A stretch of DNA of 10,462 nucleotides from an uncultured Candidatus Melainabacteria bacterium (GTDB taxonomy: Bacteria; Cyanobacteriota; Vampirovibrionia; Gastranaerophilales; Gastranaerophilaceae): the NCBI GenBank assembly GCA_937898445.1, contig CALEJY010000224.1:1-10462 (forward strand). Reading direction: 5' to 3'. The notes under the pieces were generated by a model, which saw nothing but the letters and a program-made list of their open reading frames with translations, had not been told where the DNA came from and ran no database searches. A program made the position numbers and the translations under genes. Positions 7,466-10,462 of the stretch are shown here, one piece after another; the first letter of the stretch is position 1, and each line of letters begins with the position of its first letter.

Positions 7466-8071
7466 TTATAAATCTTCCGTTCTAAAAGTTGAATAGCCCT
7501 CGTAACTGTAACTTGCATCTATTCCCTTCATAAACACTCCTCTGTCATTGGTATCGTCTGTCAAAGCATCTTTCAAAAGGACTTTTATTTCCAAATCTTT
7601 TATCGGACTTCTTTCCATCGCAAGTAAATAATCATTTTTATCTACTCGGCTCCAATCAACAACTTTATTAAGTTCTTTTTTTAGGATTAAATCAAGCCAT
7701 ATTCTTGCACTACGCCCGTTACCCTCTCTAAACGGATGAGCAACATTCATCTCAATATATTTTTTAATTATTTCATCAAAAGTTGATTGTGGCATATTTT
7801 CAATATGTTTGAGTGCATCTTGCAAATACACAACAGGTGCAAAACGAAAACTCCCTTTTGCAATATTAACGGTTCTAATTTTCCCTGCAAAATCATATAT
7901 ATCTTGAAACAAATATTCATGAATTTTTTGCAAAGAAGAAAAGCTTCCGGCATCAGCTAATGACAAAAGCCCTTTTTCAAACAATTCAACTGCTCGTTTT
8001 TTAGATAATTTTTCTTCCTCTTTAGCTAAATCTGCCGAATTAGTAATTCCTAATTTGTTTTCTAAATCCAT
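7466..8071 (-). CDS. fic: Class III Fic protein (adenylyltransferase), NmFic-like
   Basis: A 201-residue Fic-domain protein that, by family, transfers AMP from ATP to a target hydroxyl group. The catalytic motif HPFREGNGR is complete at 112-120 (H112 is the base), the flap GSFRFAPVVYL lies at 73-83, and the core begins near residue 24. Near the C-terminus SYSYEG (187-192) preserves the SxxxEG inhibitory motif of class III Fic proteins, with E191 expected to block productive ATP binding. Length, order and the LTDD...R..FMKGI stretch match Neisseria meningitidis NmFic closely. Family knowledge: such small FicT-type enzymes act on GyrB/ParE and are restrained by the inhibitory helix and oligomerisation, so no separate antitoxin is needed. 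I chose ATG 8071, five bases after GAGG; the GTG at 8077 overlaps that site. It lies 55 bases after a sigma factor gene and 85 before the zincin-like gene. Symbol denotes the family. Confidence 0.93.
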   Translation of the reverse strand: MDLENKLGITNSADLAKEEEKLSKKRAVELFEKGLLSLADAGSFSSLQKIHEYLFQDIYDFAGKIRTVNIAKGSFRFAPVVYLQDALKHIENMPQSTFDEIIKKYIEMNVAHPFREGNGRSARIWLDLILKKELNKVVDWSRVDKNDYLLAMERSPIKDLEIKVLLKDALTDDTNDRGVFMKGIDASYSYEGYSTFRTEDL

Positions 8072-8079
8072 TAACACCT

Positions 8080-8109
8080 CGTTTTTTAATCATACTATCA
8101 CAAAAAACG
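8080..8109. repeat. Perfect 8-bp inverted repeat abutting the fic ribosome binding site
   Basis: CGTTTTTT at 8080-8087 and AAAAAACG at 8102-8109 are exact reverse complements separated by 14 bases. On the minus strand the second arm ends at the first G of the fic Shine-Dalgarno GAGG. A weak -10-like TATGAT lies within the spacer. It could be an operator or an RNA hairpin affecting fic translation, or a weak terminator for the sigma gene. Its AT content makes any one role uncertain. Confidence 0.5.
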
Positions 8110-8126
8110 ATTTTTGCATTAGTTCA

Positions 8127-9077
8127 CTAATCCTCAATAAAATCCCTGAAATGTTGCAACTCTTTTTTCTGCCTAATCTTTGTCAAAGCCGCATCTTCCA
8201 ACTGTCTTATACGTTCTTTTGAATACCCCATTATCTCACCCAATTGTTCAAGAGTTTTCGGAGTTTCTCCATTAATTCCAAAACGACAACAAACAATTCT
8301 CTTTTCTTTTTCAGGCAAAGTCGATAACATATTTTCAACCCCACCTTTTAGCGCATTGTTTTTCGTCTGAACTTCCGGTGAGCGATAAGATTTATCCTCA
8401 ATATAATCTCCAACATTCAAATCATCCGTAACAGGTGTTTCCAAGCTAATCGGTTCTTTAATTATTGATTTTTTTATCGTCAAAACTTGCCTCAAAGTTA
8501 ATCCTAACCTCTGAGCTACTTCTAAATCAGACGGCTCTCTCCCCAACTCAAAAGACAAAGTCGTATAAGCTTTTTTATATTTACGAATTTTTTCTGTCAT
8601 GTGAACAGGAATTCTGATTGTCCTTGAATTATTCGAAATCGCCCTGATTATAGTTTGTTTTATCCACCAAGTTGCATAAGTTGAAAATTTAAAATTCTTT
8701 GAATAATCAAACTTTTCAGCCGCTTTGATTAACCCCAAAGAGCCTTCTTGAACCAAATCCATAAACAACACGCCTTGACCAATATATTTTTTTGCAATGC
8801 TTACAACCAATCTCAAATTCGCTTGCACAAGTTTTCGTTTCGCAATATTTGCCTGCGAAAGATTACCTTCTTTGATTTGTTTCCCCAAAACTTTTTCCTC
8901 GTTTGTGTTCAACAACTTAATTTTTCCGACATCTTTCAAATACATTTGCAAAATATCATCATCATTAAATATTGAATTAAATGTTTTCGGCTCATCAATC
9001 GCATCATGCTCAATATCCAGCACCTCAATATTATCAATGTAATCCGTTTTTAAATCTCTGTATAAATCCACTGCCAT
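8127..9077 (-). CDS. Sigma-70 family RNA polymerase sigma factor, group 2 (RpoD/SigA-like)
   Basis: A 316-residue primary-like sigma factor that directs RNA polymerase core to promoters. Region 1.2 begins at about 38 (NDDDILQMYLKDVGKI); region 2 covers about 87-160 with the core-binding FMDLVQEGSLGLIKAAEKFD and the melting/-10 segment FSTYATWWIKQTIIRA; region 3 is about 161-240; region 4 is about 248-305, ending YSKERIRQLEDAAL. Region 1.1 is absent, as in group 2 and some group 1 factors. Two promoter-reading positions differ from the usual consensus: I144 replaces the Thr equivalent to E. coli T440, while Q141 (Q437) is kept, and K287 replaces the Arg equivalent to R584 in the -35 helix. This suggests an alternative rather than the main sigma factor. 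ATG 9077 has AGAGGGGA upstream. It is divergent from the PHP gene and lies just before fic. Confidence 0.93.
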   Translation of the reverse strand: MAVDLYRDLKTDYIDNIEVLDIEHDAIDEPKTFNSIFNDDDILQMYLKDVGKIKLLNTNEEKVLGKQIKEGNLSQANIAKRKLVQANLRLVVSIAKKYIGQGVLFMDLVQEGSLGLIKAAEKFDYSKNFKFSTYATWWIKQTIIRAISNNSRTIRIPVHMTEKIRKYKKAYTTLSFELGREPSDLEVAQRLGLTLRQVLTIKKSIIKEPISLETPVTDDLNVGDYIEDKSYRSPEVQTKNNALKGGVENMLSTLPEKEKRIVCCRFGINGETPKTLEQLGEIMGYSKERIRQLEDAALTKIRQKKELQHFRDFIED

Positions 9078-9155
9078 TACACAAATCCCCTCTCTTTTTA
9101 GATTTCAATATTTTTGACGTAAACATATAAATTTTGTTTCCATCTCTTTTTTGTG

Positions 9156-9161
9156 TAAAAT
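9156..9161 (+). promoter_or_regulatory. Candidate -10 box for a leaderless PHP-gene transcript
   Basis: TAAAAT ends six bases before ATG 9168, so RNA would start on or next to the start codon. A partial -35 (TTGTTT at 9134-9139) lies 16 bases upstream. There is no Shine-Dalgarno before the ATG, which agrees with a leaderless message. The boxes are weak enough that chance cannot be excluded. Confidence 0.35.
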
Positions 9162-9167
9162 AATGTT

Positions 9168-10328
9168 ATGGGAATTATTACAGAAAAAGATTTTATTGAA
9201 CGCATAAAAAATTTTGAAGAATACGCTTTCAAAGCCGGCGAAAGATCCGACAAAAGCAAACTTGATTCACACGATTTTAGATATGTCGAAAATGGCAAAT
9301 TTAAAGCCAATCTCCATGTTCACACCCAATATTCTGACGGAGAAATGTCGATTAAAGAACTTCTTGATTTGTCAGAAGATATGGCAAAATCAAATCCTGA
9401 TTTTATTACTGCAATTACAGACCACGACACAATAGATGGCGACAAAGAAGCCACAAAACTTATTCAAAATTATAAATATGCAAATATTTGTCTAGGAGTG
9501 GAATTTTCAACAATTGCAATAAATTTCCCCTCACAACCCAAACCTTTGCAAGTTCATTTGCTTGTGTATGGAATTAACCCAAATGATGAAAAATTAGACA
9601 ATTATTTAATAACCAAACGAAAACAAAAACTCAAACTTGCAAAAGAAACTGTTGAAAAATTAAACAAAGCTTTACCGGAATATAATTTTACTCTTGAAGA
9701 AGCTGCCAAATGTCATGGCATGGTTTTGAAAGGAGAAGATGAAGTCGCTCATCCACTAAAAAAATATACTTCAGGAAAAATCTTATTGGATTATTACATG
9801 CCAAACGCTGATTTTTCTTATGAAAAACCGATTTATAAGTACAAATATCTATTTAAAGGGAAAGAACCATACCATATAACTTATAAAAAAGCACTTGAAA
9901 TGTATATTGGAGAGGAACTTCCACCAATTCCTGATAATATAGAACAAAAAATTCAAATTGCACGAGAAATTTATTTAAAAGCTCACCCTTCAATCGGAAA
10001 CATGCTTGAACAATTTTCATCTTTTGAAGAAACAGTAAAATTCGTTTCAACCCTTGATAGTGGCGTAATGTCTATTGCGCACCCTGCAAGAACAAAAGCG
10101 TATTGCCCAGAATTTTATGATTATTTGTTTGAACATTTCAAATCCGCAGGTGGCGAAAAAGCGATGTTTTACGAAGGATATTATCAATCTTATGAAGGTG
10201 AATATTTCCAAAAATGGCAAGAAACAATTGATAAATCTGCTGCAAAATTCGGATTGTTAAAAACGGGCGGTTTGGATTCGCATGGGAAAAGTCTTGTCGT
10301 AAGATGCCCAAGAAAGGATAGAGCATGA
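9168..10328 (+). CDS. PHP-domain metal-dependent phosphoesterase
   Basis: A 386-residue cytoplasmic protein of the PHP superfamily, resembling the TrpH/YciV (RNase AM/Rnm) group. Metal-site motifs appear in the expected order: HVHTQYSDG at 50-58 (H50, H52, D57), ITDHDTIDG at 83-91 (D85, H86, D87), GVEFS at 110-114 (E112), VHLLVYG at 129-135 (H130), SIAHPAR at 302-308 (H305) and GLDSHG at 368-373 (D370, H372). Known members hydrolyse phosphoesters such as 3',5'-bisphosphates or RNA 5' ends. The protein is longer than the core PHP domain, with about 45 extra N-terminal residues and a Tyr/Lys-rich insert at about 195-260, so substrate is uncertain. ATG 9168 is the only Met before the first motif yet has no Shine-Dalgarno. 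The TGA stop overlaps the next start (ATGA), indicating an operon. Confidence 0.88.
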   Translation: MGIITEKDFIERIKNFEEYAFKAGERSDKSKLDSHDFRYVENGKFKANLHVHTQYSDGEMSIKELLDLSEDMAKSNPDFITAITDHDTIDGDKEATKLIQNYKYANICLGVEFSTIAINFPSQPKPLQVHLLVYGINPNDEKLDNYLITKRKQKLKLAKETVEKLNKALPEYNFTLEEAAKCHGMVLKGEDEVAHPLKKYTSGKILLDYYMPNADFSYEKPIYKYKYLFKGKEPYHITYKKALEMYIGEELPPIPDNIEQKIQIAREIYLKAHPSIGNMLEQFSSFEETVKFVSTLDSGVMSIAHPARTKAYCPEFYDYLFEHFKSAGGEKAMFYEGYYQSYEGEYFQKWQETIDKSAAKFGLLKTGGLDSHGKSLVVRCPRKDRA

Positions 10329-10462
10329 AAAAATTCATACTAATCTTTACATTATTAATGTTTTCAACAGGCATAACCAAAGCGAACGACACGGGCTACG
10401 TCAGCCCTGAATCTTATGCTATTAACGAAGCAGACATGACTGACTACTTTGATATTCCTGCT
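10325..10462 (+). CDS. Secreted protein with signal peptide, 3' part outside window
   Basis: Only the first 46 codons are present. They begin with a typical Sec signal peptide: MKK, a hydrophobic core FILIFTLLMF, and a likely signal peptidase I site after ITKA (cleavage before NDTG, residue 21). The mature start is acidic and polar, with no recognisable domain. The start codon overlaps the PHP stop by ATGA and follows AAAGGA (10313-10318) by six bases, so it is translated from the same message. Function is unknown; it is exported, unlike the PHP protein. Confidence 0.8.
   Translation, partial: MKKFILIFTLLMFSTGITKANDTGYVSPESYAINEADMTDYFDIPA

Noticed and set aside
8072..8077. GTG start for fic
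   Set aside because: The GTG overlaps the GAGG ribosome binding site, which is correctly spaced for ATG 8071.
8748..9042. Plus-strand open frames inside the sigma factor gene
   Set aside because: They are antisense to sigma regions 1.2-2 and show no domain or ribosome binding site.

Overview
The window is AT-rich DNA from a bacterium using the ordinary code: TGA, TAG and TAA all end genes, and most start codons have a purine-rich Shine-Dalgarno sequence. The proteins are rich in Lys and Asn. A separate glycyl-tRNA synthetase alpha subunit, a cyanobacterial/Firmicute-like set of regulators and host-interaction-type genes would fit a low-GC, host-associated lineage such as the non-photosynthetic Gastranaerophilales/Melainabacteria. 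That placement is an inference from overall character, not from a diagnostic marker. I saw no tRNA, rRNA, CRISPR array, insertion sequence or long repeat.

Layout: (1) 1-421, minus: 5' part of glyQ, cut by the window edge. (2) 575-1443, plus: a small P-loop kinase of the phosphomevalonate-kinase type broken by a one-base frameshift, followed closely by a HigA/COG3636-type helix-turn-helix protein with no toxin partner. (3) 1458-2204, minus: a NarL/LuxR-type response regulator with its own terminator. (4) 2383-6327, plus: a divergent GH13 (alpha-amylase superfamily) protein and recN, 3 bases apart, behind a strong extended -10 promoter. (5) 6379-9077, minus: in transcription order a primary-like (group 2) sigma-70 factor, a class III Fic protein and an unrecognised protein with a zinc-protease HEXXH signature. 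(6) 9168-10462, plus: a PHP-domain phosphoesterase whose stop overlaps the start of a secreted protein that runs off the window. No stretch above 300 bases lacks a gene; the longest gaps are 422-574 and 2205-2382, both divergent promoter regions.

How the genes relate: housekeeping functions (translation, DNA repair, carbohydrate metabolism) are mixed with regulators and two candidate effector/toxin genes. The most interesting block is 6379-9077, where a sigma factor with altered promoter-reading residues precedes a Fic AMP-transferase that keeps its self-inhibitory motif, and a putative zincin. The Fic open frame is preceded by a perfect 8-bp inverted repeat that abuts its ribosome binding site. 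Whether this is a functional unit is a hypothesis. The frameshifted kinase, with a stop in a prfB-like context, is the second point worth checking.
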